Shown piece after piece: positions 8,789 through 17,861 of a stretch of 64,000 nt of DNA. Made by a program: the position numbers and the translations under genes. The DNA is from Pusillimonas noertemannii (GTDB taxonomy: Bacteria; Pseudomonadota; Gammaproteobacteria; Burkholderiales; Burkholderiaceae_B), in the NCBI RefSeq assembly GCF_003096595.1, contig NZ_QEKO01000002.1, positions 559,064-623,063 of the forward strand. Reading direction: 5' to 3'. Below the pieces are notes generated by a model that searched no databases, was not told where the DNA came from, and was given only the letters and a program-made list of their open reading frames with translations. The stretch's first letter is position 1. Each line of letters begins with the position of its first letter.

Positions 8789-8816
8789 TTGACAGATTTT
8801 TCCAGCATTTGACAGA
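8789..8816. promoter_or_regulatory. paired TTGACAGA direct repeats, candidate response-regulator site
   Basis: TTGACAGA occurs at 8789-8796 and again at 8809-8816, a 20-base period (about two helical turns), in the 225-base divergent gap between the response regulator and the lipoprotein gene. OmpR-family proteins bind direct repeats. A TATAAT at 8849-8854 could serve the lipoprotein gene. Regulation is inferred from position. Confidence 0.35.
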
Positions 8817-8964
8817 AATTAGTCCAACCCGCAGGGAATAGGGCTTTTTATAATTCGTTACCAGGTTCAGAAACCCGGATTGTGTGCGCCGCAAAGATTT
8901 CCTCCAGTTAATACGTAACTACACTGCACTATTTGTGTCATTCCGATTTAAAAGGATGATTTAC

Positions 8965-11040
8965 ATGAATTCCCCCAACCAAGGGCCGGCCAGCAGGTCG
9001 GCGTCCGCCGCAACGCTGCATCTTTCCGGCGCACTGCTTCTTACCCTTTTGCTGGCCGCCTGCGGCAGTTCAGACGGTTCCGACCCGGCCGAGCCCGGCC
9101 CCGTGGCCGGCACACCCCCGGCTTCCAATGTAATTTCCTGCAAGGGTTACGACGGCAAACAGGTTGGCGTGGCGCCCAAGACCATCACCATTTACAACAA
9201 TTCTGCCAATACCCTGTACCCCGTACTGGCCACCAGCAAGAACGCAGTCAACGAGTGGATCCAGGGTTGCTTGCGTACCACTGCGCCCCACCCCACCGAT
9301 TATGTGTACAAGCTATATGTGAACGAAGGCGAGGGCATACCCCCCAACTCCTCGGTAACACTCACCTTGCCGCTGTACAGCCAGTTGGCCGACAAGCGCT
9401 ATATCACGTGGTGGAACGGCGGTCGCGTTGTGCTGGCCGACCGAGATGAAAGGTTGCTTGGCAAAGAAGACACCGCCATGGAGACGCCCAATAGCGTCAC
9501 GTGCGAGGGGCACAATACGGCTTGCACGCTTAGCACCTATTCCAGCAACGTGCAGTTTCCGGAAAACATCTATGCGCAGCTGTCCGAATACACCTTCGGC
9601 GACTCGATCGTGCCTGCAGGGCAGTCGCTGCGGCTGTTAAAGCCCGAGAACGTCGGCTACAACATCTCGTATGTCGACCACGTGTACATGCCGGTCGCTA
9701 TCGGACCCAAGAACAATCCCTACATCGGCTACAGCGGATCCACCCAACCTCTGGCCGGCTTCAGGAACAAGCTGACCGCCTTCCTGGCAAGCACCTCTGT
9801 CGGCGAAGGGTGGCCGGTGTACAACCTGGACGAACTGAAGCTGCCCGGCGGTTACAACATCTTCGCCCAGCGCTCGGGCACCCTGCCTCCCAGCGACAAC
9901 GTGCCGGTCAAGCCCGCCGACGGCTATCCGCCCGTGCTGACGGTGTTGAATTGCATCAACGGCGGGTGCACTGAACAGCAGAAGAAATCGCTGCATTATG
10001 GCGAGGCGGTTCAGCGCATGCAGAACTTGTGGGGCTCTTGCGTCGACTGGAACGAAGACCTGAGCGCTTACGTCACGGAAAACGTGACATGCCCCACCGA
10101 CATGAAGGACAGGATGGCGGTGATCAAGCAGTTCTTCGTTCAGAACCATCAAAACTACTTGAATATGTACAGCGCTGGCCAATGCCAAGGTTCCACACCG
10201 CAGAAACCCACCTTCACTTACTGGGAAGCCATGATGCATATCTACGGCTGGGTTCCCTTCAATGAGGGCTGCGGTGCGGCGGCAAACCCTTTGGCAGACA
10301 CAAAGATCCCCGGTTGGGACCACGCCAAGGCGCAGTCCATGTACATTCACGAACTGCAGTACAACCATCTGCAGACCAATGTCCAGGCCAATCCCAAGCT
10401 GTTGTTCAACCCTTATGTGCAATTGATACACGACGACCTTGAAATGAACGCCTACGGTTTCTCTGTAGACGACGCCGTGGGCTTCATGAGTGAACTGGGC
10501 GACGGGCTGATCTTTACCGTGGGCGGTTCCGAAGGCCTTGAGAACACGCAACAATTCAATTATGCAGACGGCTTTACCCTGGCGATCGGCGTGCCTGAGT
10601 CCAAGAACGGGCGAGCAAACGAGGCGTTGATCAAGAAGTACGGCGTATGCGTGCTGAACCACGATGCCAATGACCTGAAATGCGAGGCCAACAAGCAAGA
10701 TGTCGACATGCCCAACAACAGCCAGATTGCAGGCTTCCGGGTAGGCAGCGTAGCGTCCTACCCGATTCAGGTACGGTTTACCGACTTGAACGACAATGTG
10801 TATTCGCTGCGCGTGAATACCAAGTTTGCCGCCTGCACCGAAGACATGGATCCGTCGCAATGCCCGGCGAACAAATCTGGAATTGTCGACAAGGCGTCTT
10901 GCCTGGTTACCGACAGCAAGGGTGTCAAGCACGCCAAATCAGACGATTGGTGCGTAAACGCGAACCCGAACCAGCAGCGGGAAAAGCAACTCACCAAGAA
11001 CTACCTGAGCTTTCCGCAGCCGGTTGATTTCATGAATTAG
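8965..11040 (+). CDS. large cysteine-rich secreted lipoprotein of unknown function
   Basis: I do not recognise a firm family. The 691-residue product has a signal peptide ending in a lipobox (LLLAAC), a Ser/Pro/Gly-rich tether, and an extracytoplasmic body with about 16 further cysteines, suggesting disulfides. The N-terminal segment (KTITIYNNSANTLYPVL, YITWWNGGRV) resembles the beta-sandwich openings of thaumatin-like or GH64-type proteins, but only weakly. The C-terminal half holds FNPYVQLIHDDLEMNAYGF and SVDDAVGF. The ATG at 8965 is preferred because AAAGGA sits 8 bases ahead; an alternative ATG is at 8956. It is monocistronic, with a strong terminator after it and a divergent two-component system before it. 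Confidence 0.75.
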   Translation: MNSPNQGPASRSASAATLHLSGALLLTLLLAACGSSDGSDPAEPGPVAGTPPASNVISCKGYDGKQVGVAPKTITIYNNSANTLYPVLATSKNAVNEWIQGCLRTTAPHPTDYVYKLYVNEGEGIPPNSSVTLTLPLYSQLADKRYITWWNGGRVVLADRDERLLGKEDTAMETPNSVTCEGHNTACTLSTYSSNVQFPENIYAQLSEYTFGDSIVPAGQSLRLLKPENVGYNISYVDHVYMPVAIGPKNNPYIGYSGSTQPLAGFRNKLTAFLASTSVGEGWPVYNLDELKLPGGYNIFAQRSGTLPPSDNVPVKPADGYPPVLTVLNCINGGCTEQQKKSLHYGEAVQRMQNLWGSCVDWNEDLSAYVTENVTCPTDMKDRMAVIKQFFVQNHQNYLNMYSAGQCQGSTPQKPTFTYWEAMMHIYGWVPFNEGCGAAANPLADTKIPGWDHAKAQSMYIHELQYNHLQTNVQANPKLLFNPYVQLIHDDLEMNAYGFSVDDAVGFMSELGDGLIFTVGGSEGLENTQQFNYADGFTLAIGVPESKNGRANEALIKKYGVCVLNHDANDLKCEANKQDVDMPNNSQIAGFRVGSVASYPIQVRFTDLNDNVYSLRVNTKFAACTEDMDPSQCPANKSGIVDKASCLVTDSKGVKHAKSDDWCVNANPNQQREKQLTKNYLSFPQPVDFMN

Positions 11041-11054
11041 GCAGCCGCACATTG

Positions 11055-11089
11055 AACGCCGCGAGTGCTGTTGCGCTCGCGGCGTTTTT
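11055..11089 (+). terminator. intrinsic terminator of the lipoprotein gene
   Basis: A perfect 11-bp stem (11055-11065 with 11076-11086) around a 10-base loop is followed by a T-run (11085-11089). It lies 15 bases after the stop codon. Confidence 0.9.
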
Positions 11090-11112
11090 CTTGTGTGACG
11101 TTTTTATTTTGA

Positions 11113-11411
11113 GTTCTTAAGTGCCGTCGGAGACGCGGAGTCTTCAGGCGGGCGGTCAGGCGGTCCGGCTTCGCCGGACTACCCGCGTCTGCCTCGTACG
11201 CGTGGGCGGCGAAAGAACTCGCCCTCGTCGCTACGCGCCTCGGAACTCGAACATGCTTTCGCCGAAAGCCCCCACGCTCCCTTCGTCAGCACGCGGCGCC
11301 CTCCGACGCCCGCCTGAAGACTCCGTGTCTCCGACGGCTTGCGTTTGGTGCTGACCATCACCGACTGCCGATACTGCCTCCAGCAGCGCTTAAGAACACT
11401 AGCGAACACTA
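11113..11411. repeat. nested inverted-repeat element, non-coding
   Basis: This fills most of the 368-base gene-free stretch from 11041 to 11408. Outer 9-base arms GTTCTTAAG (11113-11121) and CTTAAGAAC (11389-11397) enclose 32-base arms (11123-11154 and 11307-11338) that are inverted copies with a single mismatch. Inside the left arm lies a small hairpin GTCCGGC-ttc-GCCGGAC (11163-11179). At the right end GAACACTA is directly repeated (11394-11401, 11404-11411) and touches the rsmI stop codon. No credible protein is encoded. It resembles a miniature non-autonomous element or the remains of one. Confidence 0.7.
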
Positions 11412-12332
11412 ACGCTTTCGCTTCAGCGCGGCGGCGTACAACACGTCGCGCGACAGGCCGCTTACCTTGGCGGCCACGCGCGCAGCATCGCGGACGCTGA
11501 GCTCTTCCAGCAAGGCATCGAGCAGTTGCAGGGCCGAGGCATCGACCTCGCCGTCGTCCGGGGCGGCGGCCGCCTCGTGGACGATCAGCACGAACTCACC
11601 CTGGCTGCGATGGCTGTCTTCTGCCAACCATCGCGCCGCGTCGCCCAGTGGCAGGGTGGCCACCTGCTCAAAGCGTTTCGTCAGTTCGCGGGCGATGGTC
11701 AGCATGCGATCGGGGCCGCATACCTCGAGCAGGTCTTTCAGGGCAGCGGCCAGGCGGTGCGGCGACTCGAACATCAGTACCGGGGCGGGCAGCGCTGCCC
11801 ATTGCCTGAACCACTTCTGGCGCGCCGCCGACTTGGCGGGGGTGAATCCGGCAAATACGAAAGCCGGGTTTTCGTCAGAGGTGACGCCGCTGGCCATCAG
11901 TGCGGTGACGACGGCACTGGCCCCTGGTATGGCAACGACCGCGTGGCCCGCCTCGCGGACGACGCGAACGATGCGGGCGCCCGGATCGCTGACGGCCGGC
12001 GCGCCGGCATCAGAGACCAGGGCGACGCGCTCGCCCTGCTCGAGTCGTTGCAGAATGGCCTGCGCCGCCCCGGCCTCGTTGTGCCGGTGGGCGGCCATAA
12101 GCGGCGTGGAGATGCCCCAGGCATCGAGCAAGGTGCGGCTGGCACGGGTGTCTTCGGCCGCGATGACGTCGCATTGCGACAACGCCTGCCAGGCCCGCAG
12201 GCTCAGGTCGCCCAGGTTACCAATGGGCGTGGCCACCACGTACAGGGCGGAAGCCGGCCAATGCTGGTCGGCCACTTTTTGGGCAAGACGATTCCATGTC
12301 GCGGTGATGTCGGGAGGGGGGGTTTGGCTCAT
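11409..12332 (-). CDS. rsmI: 16S rRNA (cytidine(1402)-2'-O)-methyltransferase RsmI
   Basis: RsmI 2'-O-methylates C1402 in the 30S decoding centre. The 307-residue protein shows the tetrapyrrole-methylase fold with the family start ALYVVATPIGNLGDLSLRA, AEDTRASRTLL, the SDAGAPAVSDPG loop, PGASAVVTAL and FESPHRL. An N-terminal extension of about 25 residues precedes the domain. It is divergent from yraN across 31 bases, the usual pairing. Confidence 0.96.
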   Translation of the reverse strand: MSQTPPPDITATWNRLAQKVADQHWPASALYVVATPIGNLGDLSLRAWQALSQCDVIAAEDTRASRTLLDAWGISTPLMAAHRHNEAGAAQAILQRLEQGERVALVSDAGAPAVSDPGARIVRVVREAGHAVVAIPGASAVVTALMASGVTSDENPAFVFAGFTPAKSAARQKWFRQWAALPAPVLMFESPHRLAAALKDLLEVCGPDRMLTIARELTKRFEQVATLPLGDAARWLAEDSHRSQGEFVLIVHEAAAAPDDGEVDASALQLLDALLEELSVRDAARVAAKVSGLSRDVLYAAALKRKR

Positions 12333-12363
12333 ACTGGCTGTCGATGCATGTTGGGAGGATTCA

Positions 12364-12861
12364 ATGCTCGATGATACGTCAGACCCCTACGCGCTGGCGC
12401 GCGCGGCGCAACGGCGGGCCATACGCCGGCGCCGGCGCGCCACGCGCAGCGCCTGCGGCGCGACGGCAGCCGGCACCCCCGAGCTACCGCATCTGTCGCC
12501 CACCCAGCGCCTGGGCCGACGCGCCGAAGAGCGCGCCTGGCGCCACCTCGAGGCCGCCGGGGCACGGGTGCTTGAACACAATCTGCGTTGTCGGGCCGGC
12601 GAAATCGACCTCGTCTGCCTTCAGGGTGGCGTACTGGTTTTCGTCGAGGTGCGCCACCGCCACAGCGGCCGCTTCGGGGGCGCAGCGGCCAGCGTCGACC
12701 AGGCCAAGCAGCAACGCCTGGCCCGCGCCGCCGCGTGGTTCCTGCCGAAGCTGGCCCGGCGCCATTTCGCCGGACGCGTACCTGCCTGCCGATTCGACGT
12801 CGTCGCCATCGACGGCTCGGAGCTGACCTGGCTGCAGGGGGTGGTGATGGCGCCCGGCTAG
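12364..12861 (+). CDS. yraN: UPF0102 family protein YraN
   Basis: This 165-residue protein has the UPF0102 endonuclease-like fold: GRRAEERAWRHLEAAGARVL, then GEIDLVCLQGGVLVFVEVR, which carries the Asp and Glu of a PD-(D/E)xK-type site with Arg in place of the usual Lys. A basic, Arg/Ala-rich N-terminal extension of about 45 residues precedes the domain. The function of the family is not settled. The ATG at 12364 is the first in frame after the divergent rsmI start. Confidence 0.88.
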   Translation: MLDDTSDPYALARAAQRRAIRRRRRATRSACGATAAGTPELPHLSPTQRLGRRAEERAWRHLEAAGARVLEHNLRCRAGEIDLVCLQGGVLVFVEVRHRHSGRFGGAAASVDQAKQQRLARAAAWFLPKLARRHFAGRVPACRFDVVAIDGSELTWLQGVVMAPG

Positions 12862-12901
12862 GCCTTGGCCTTCGCCATCCGGGCGGCACTGGTTACCCAC
12901 A

Positions 12902-12933
12902 TTGACATTTTTTATTGCCGCGCATGAGATAAT
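12902..12933 (+). promoter_or_regulatory. candidate promoter of the SIS-domain gene
   Basis: A perfect TTGACA at 12902-12907 is followed after 17 bases by TGAGAT (12925-12930), which overlaps GATAAT (12928-12933, 20-base spacing). A start site would fall about 12937-12940, directly before the ATG at 12941, so the transcript may be leaderless. Confidence 0.5.
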
Positions 12934-12940
12934 AGCGGCC

Positions 12941-13534
12941 ATGGACATGACCTCACGCATGGCGTCGCACTTCGACGACGCGATCGACACTTTCAAGGCC
13001 AGTTCGCAGGCCCTGGCTCAGCCGCTTTCCAATGCGGTCGACCTGCTTTTCAGCGCCCTGGCCAACAACAACAAGATCCTCGCCTGCGGCAATGGCGGCT
13101 CGGCCGCCGATGCCCAGCACTTCATTGCCGAACTGGTCGGCCGCTTCGAGCGCGACCGTCTGCCCCTGGCGGGTGTCGCACTCAACACCGACACCTCCAT
13201 CCTCACGGCGGTGGGCAACGACTACGGCTTCGACGCGGTCTTCGAACGGCAAGTGGCGGCCCTGGGCCAGCCGGGCGACGTACTGGTGGCCATTTCCACC
13301 AGCGGGAACTCACCCAATGTACTGCGGTCCATAGAAGCAGCCCACGAACGAGAAATGTCCGTCATTGCCCTTAGCGGCAAAGGCGGTGGCAAGCTCAACG
13401 AACTGCTCTACGAAACCGACATCCACCTGTGTGTGCCCCACGATCGCACCATGCGCATCCAAGAGGTCCATATCCTGCTTCTGCATGCCCTGTGCGACGG
13501 CATAGACGCCCTGCTTCTCGGAGATACGCTCTAA
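12941..13534 (+). CDS. SIS-domain protein, DiaA/GmhA family (phosphoheptose isomerase-like)
   Basis: The 197-residue protein is a SIS-fold isomerase-like protein: ILACGNGGSAADAQHFIAE, a conserved GRFERDRLPL, AISTSGNSPNV and the C-terminal RIQEVHILLLHALCD. GmhA makes D-glycero-D-manno-heptose 7-phosphate; DiaA binds DnaA. In betaproteobacteria this gene next to yraN and a BON lipoprotein matches the E. coli yraN-diaA-dolP order, which favours the DiaA-like role. The start at 12941 is chosen because the longer frame from 12902 overlaps the promoter. It ends in a one-base overlap (TAATG) with the next gene. Confidence 0.88.
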   Translation: MDMTSRMASHFDDAIDTFKASSQALAQPLSNAVDLLFSALANNNKILACGNGGSAADAQHFIAELVGRFERDRLPLAGVALNTDTSILTAVGNDYGFDAVFERQVAALGQPGDVLVAISTSGNSPNVLRSIEAAHEREMSVIALSGKGGGKLNELLYETDIHLCVPHDRTMRIQEVHILLLHALCDGIDALLLGDTL

Positions 13535-14237
13535 TGGCCATGAACCACCGCCTTTCGAAACTGCTGCTCGTCACCTGCATTCCCGTGGTGTCGCTGGTCG
13601 CCTTGTCCGGCTGCGCACCGCTGGTGGTGGGCGGCGCCGCGGCTACCACCGCCGTCGTGGCCACCGACCGCCGCACCGCGGGCGAACAGGTCGAAGACCA
13701 GGCCATCGAAATGAAGGTCGGCGCCGAAATGCGCAAGCTGGTCGGCGACAAGGGGCGTGTCAATACGATTGCATACGCCGGCAATGTGCTGTTGACGGGC
13801 GATGTCCCCACCGAGCAAGACAAGCAGCAGGCCGAGCAGCTGGCTTCCAAGGTCGAAAAGGTCAAGCGGGTGTACAACCAGCTGCGGGTGGGCGACATCA
13901 CCTCCATCAACGTGCGCACCAACGACAGCTGGCTCAGCACCAAGGTCACCACCACGCTCATCAATACCAAAGACGTCCCCACCCGCACCATCGTGGTCTC
14001 CACCGAGCGGGGCGTCGTCTACCTCATGGGCCGGGTCACCGAAGCCGAAAGCGAAAGGGCCGGCAAGGCCGCCGCCGGGGTGTCCGGCATCAATAAAGTA
14101 GTAAAATTGTTCGAGATCGTCTCGCCTGAAAGCCTGGCCACCGACACGTCCGCCGCGCCTGTCCAAGAGTCCTCCGCTCCCGCCGCAGGCACCCAGCCCG
14201 ACTCCGGTTCGGCCGAAGTACAAACCATGCCTGTCCA

Positions 14238-14241
<4 letters not shown>
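13534..14241 (+). CDS. dolP: BON-domain lipoprotein, DolP (YraP) family
   Basis: The 235-residue product has a signal peptide with lipobox LSGC and two BON domains (about 50-115 and 125-195; NVLLTGDVPTEQDKQQAEQL and VVYLMGRVTEAESERA). E. coli DolP is an outer-membrane lipoprotein that supports envelope integrity and the BAM complex. A Ser/Ala/Pro tail of about 35 residues follows the second domain. It overlaps the SIS gene by one base and the TlpA-like gene by four (ATGA), so the three are probably co-translated. Confidence 0.88.
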
Positions 14242-15715
<1,474 letters not shown>

Positions 15716-15723
15716 GCTCGCCG

Positions 15724-16515
15724 GTGCCGGCGGCTTCCAGGCCCGAAAACGAGCCGGCACAACGCCGGCTGCTCGTTCCCCCGGCGCCGCACCGCCCGCG
15801 CCGCCGCAGCATCGGCTCGCGCTGGGCGGCGGGCGATGGCGGCGAGCGTGTCTGGCTCTTTGATCTGGACAACACGCTGCACGACTGCTCGGTCGCCATC
15901 TTCAAGGCCATCGACCAGAACATGACCGAGGCAGTGATCGAGGCGCTGGGCGTCGACCTGGGCGAAGCCCATCGGCTACGCGTCATGTACTGGAAGCGCT
16001 ACGGCGCCACGGTAATAGGCATGTCGCGCCATCACGGCATCGATACCCGTTCGTTCCTTGAGCGCAGCCACCGTTTCGACCCGGCGCCGCTAGTGCATTG
16101 CGAGGCGGGCCTGGCGCGCAAGCTGCGCGGCCTGAAGGGGCGTAAAATCCTGCTTACCAACGCTCCGCTGGCATATGCGCGCGGCGTGCTCGGCACCCTT
16201 GGCATATTGCAGCAGTTCGAAAGCCTCTGGACCATCGACCACATGACGCTGCAAGGACGTATCAGGCCCAAGCCGACAATGGCCCTGATGAAGCAGGTGC
16301 TGGCACGCGTGGGCCAGCCGCCGTCCAACGTGGTGCTGGTCGAAGACACCCTCCGCAACCTCAAGTCCGCACGGGCGCTCGGCATGAAAACCGTCCACAT
16401 ATTCCATCCCGGCACACCTTTTTCGGGCTTGCACGCCGGCCGCAGCCCCTACGTCGACCTGCGGGTCAACTCCATCGGCCAGCTGCTCACCAGCCGCCAC
16501 GCCCTGCGCGGCTGA
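15724..16515 (+). CDS. HAD-family pyrimidine 5'-nucleotidase-like protein
   Basis: The 263-residue product is a HAD-superfamily hydrolase of the pyrimidine 5'-nucleotidase (SDT1-like) group. Motif I is LFDLDNTLHD, motif II lies in KILLTNAP, and motif III/IV in IRPKPTMALMK and VVLVEDTLRNL. The start is a GTG at 15724, 8 bases after argB; no ATG fits before the domain. The first 40 residues are Pro/Arg-rich. It follows argB and precedes slmA. Confidence 0.85.
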   Translation: MPAASRPENEPAQRRLLVPPAPHRPRRRSIGSRWAAGDGGERVWLFDLDNTLHDCSVAIFKAIDQNMTEAVIEALGVDLGEAHRLRVMYWKRYGATVIGMSRHHGIDTRSFLERSHRFDPAPLVHCEAGLARKLRGLKGRKILLTNAPLAYARGVLGTLGILQQFESLWTIDHMTLQGRIRPKPTMALMKQVLARVGQPPSNVVLVEDTLRNLKSARALGMKTVHIFHPGTPFSGLHAGRSPYVDLRVNSIGQLLTSRHALRG

Positions 16516-16537
16516 GCCTCCGGCCTTCATACGAGCC

Positions 16538-17110
16538 ATGGCCACGCACTTTTCCGCCAAGCAGGCCGCCATTCTCAAGACCCTGTCCGCCATGCTCGAA
16601 CGGCCGGACGCCGGGCGCATCACCACAGCCGCCCTGGCCCATGAAATGGGCCAGTCCGAGGCGGCGCTGTATCGTCACTACTCCAGCAAGGCCGCCATAT
16701 TCGCCGGCCTTATCGCGCTGGTCGGCGATCAGATCCTCGAAGACCTCACCCACATTGCGATCACCGAGGCTCAGGGCCGGCCCAGGTTGCGCAAGCAGGT
16801 TCACGCCCTGCTGCTGTTCGTCGAGCGGCATCGGGGCGCCGCCCGCGTCCTGACCGGCGGCGCGCTGGCCGGCGAAGCGCCGGCGCTGCAAGAGCAGGCC
16901 AACGCCTTGCTGCGCGAGGTGGAGCGCATGCTGGCTGAAAGCGCCCGGCTGGGCATGGAACAAGGGGAGCTGCCGGGGGGCGATGCCGGCCCCCGAGCCG
17001 AAGTACTGCTGCTGTATGTATTGGGCCGTTGGCTGCGTTATGCGCAAAGCGGCTGGCAGGCGGCCCCCACCGGCAATTTCAGGCAGCAGCTGGAACTGCT
17101 GGGCCTGTAG
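16538..17110 (+). CDS. slmA: nucleoid occlusion factor SlmA
   Basis: SlmA is a TetR-fold DNA-binding protein that blocks FtsZ assembly over the chromosome. The 190-residue protein has the N-terminal helix-turn-helix (RITTAALAHEMGQSEAALYR, HYSSKAAIFAGLI), then the helical C-terminal domain. The family-typical start is MATHFSAKQAAILKTL. It lies downstream of argB and the HAD gene; its stop is one base from the convergent moeB stop. Confidence 0.92.
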   Translation: MATHFSAKQAAILKTLSAMLERPDAGRITTAALAHEMGQSEAALYRHYSSKAAIFAGLIALVGDQILEDLTHIAITEAQGRPRLRKQVHALLLFVERHRGAARVLTGGALAGEAPALQEQANALLREVERMLAESARLGMEQGELPGGDAGPRAEVLLLYVLGRWLRYAQSGWQAAPTGNFRQQLELLGL

Positions 17111-17111
17111 A

Positions 17112-17861
17112 TCAGCGGTGGCCGCATACCGGACAGGCCGGGTCGCGCTGCAGGCCTATGCTGCTCCATTGCATGGTAAGGGCGTCCAGGCAAAGCAGGC
17201 GCCCTGTCAGGCTTTTACCCATGCCCGTGATGAGCTTGATGGCTTCGGCCGCCTGCGTGCTGCCGATGATGCCCACCAGCGGGCCCAGCACCCCTGTTGT
17301 GGCGCAACTGACTTCGTCGGCTTCGTCGGCCTCGGGAAACAGGCAGTGATAGCAGGGCGATGCATCGTCGCGCATGTCATAGACGCTGACTTGCCCCGCA
17401 AACCGTATGGCCGCCCCCGACACCAGCGGCTTGCGATGCAGCACACAGGCCCGGTTGACCGCATGGCGGGTGGCGAAATTATCGCAGCAATCAAGCACCA
17501 CGTCGGCCTGGGCCACGGCGTCTTCAAGCTCGCTTCCCAGCAGGCGCCGCACAACGGCATCGACCTGCACCGAAGGGTTCAGCGCATGCAGGGCCAGCTT
17601 GCCCGATTCGGCCTTGGCCTGATCGAGCCTGTCGGTAGTGTGGATGATTTGACGCTGGAGGTTGCTGAGCTCGACCACGTCGTCGTCGGCCAGCGTGATG
17701 CGGCCGACCCCGGCGCCGGCCAGGTACAGCGAGGCCGGTGCCCCCAAACCGCCCGCGCCTATGATCAGCACGCGCGCCTGAAGCAGTTTCTCCTGCCCTT
17801 CGATACCAAGCTCGTTGAGCAGGATGTGCCGCGCATACCGCAGCAGATCCTGGTCATTCAT
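17112..17861 (-). CDS. moeB: MoeB/ThiF-type sulfur-carrier adenylyltransferase
   Basis: The 249-residue E1-like enzyme adenylates the C-terminal glycine of a small sulfur carrier (MoaD or ThiS). It has GAGGLGAPASLYLAGAGVG, the Arg finger region SNLQRQIIHTTDRLDQAKA, the candidate active cysteine in VSCATTGVLGP, and zinc cysteines in CYHCLF and CPVCG. MoeB and ThiF cannot be parted by sequence alone; there is no thi or moa gene nearby. Its start overlaps the ctpA stop by 8 bases. Confidence 0.88.
   Translation of the reverse strand: MNDQDLLRYARHILLNELGIEGQEKLLQARVLIIGAGGLGAPASLYLAGAGVGRITLADDDVVELSNLQRQIIHTTDRLDQAKAESGKLALHALNPSVQVDAVVRRLLGSELEDAVAQADVVLDCCDNFATRHAVNRACVLHRKPLVSGAAIRFAGQVSVYDMRDDASPCYHCLFPEADEADEVSCATTGVLGPLVGIIGSTQAAEAIKLITGMGKSLTGRLLCLDALTMQWSSIGLQRDPACPVCGHR

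Noticed and set aside
9637-10932. 431-codon minus-strand frame inside the lipoprotein gene
   Set aside because: The plus frame has a lipobox, signal peptide, ribosome site and terminator; the minus frame has none.
11121-11409. Short frames within the inverted-repeat element (plus 11121-11354, minus 11179-11409)
   Set aside because: They run through the repeat arms, lack ribosome sites and show no domain.
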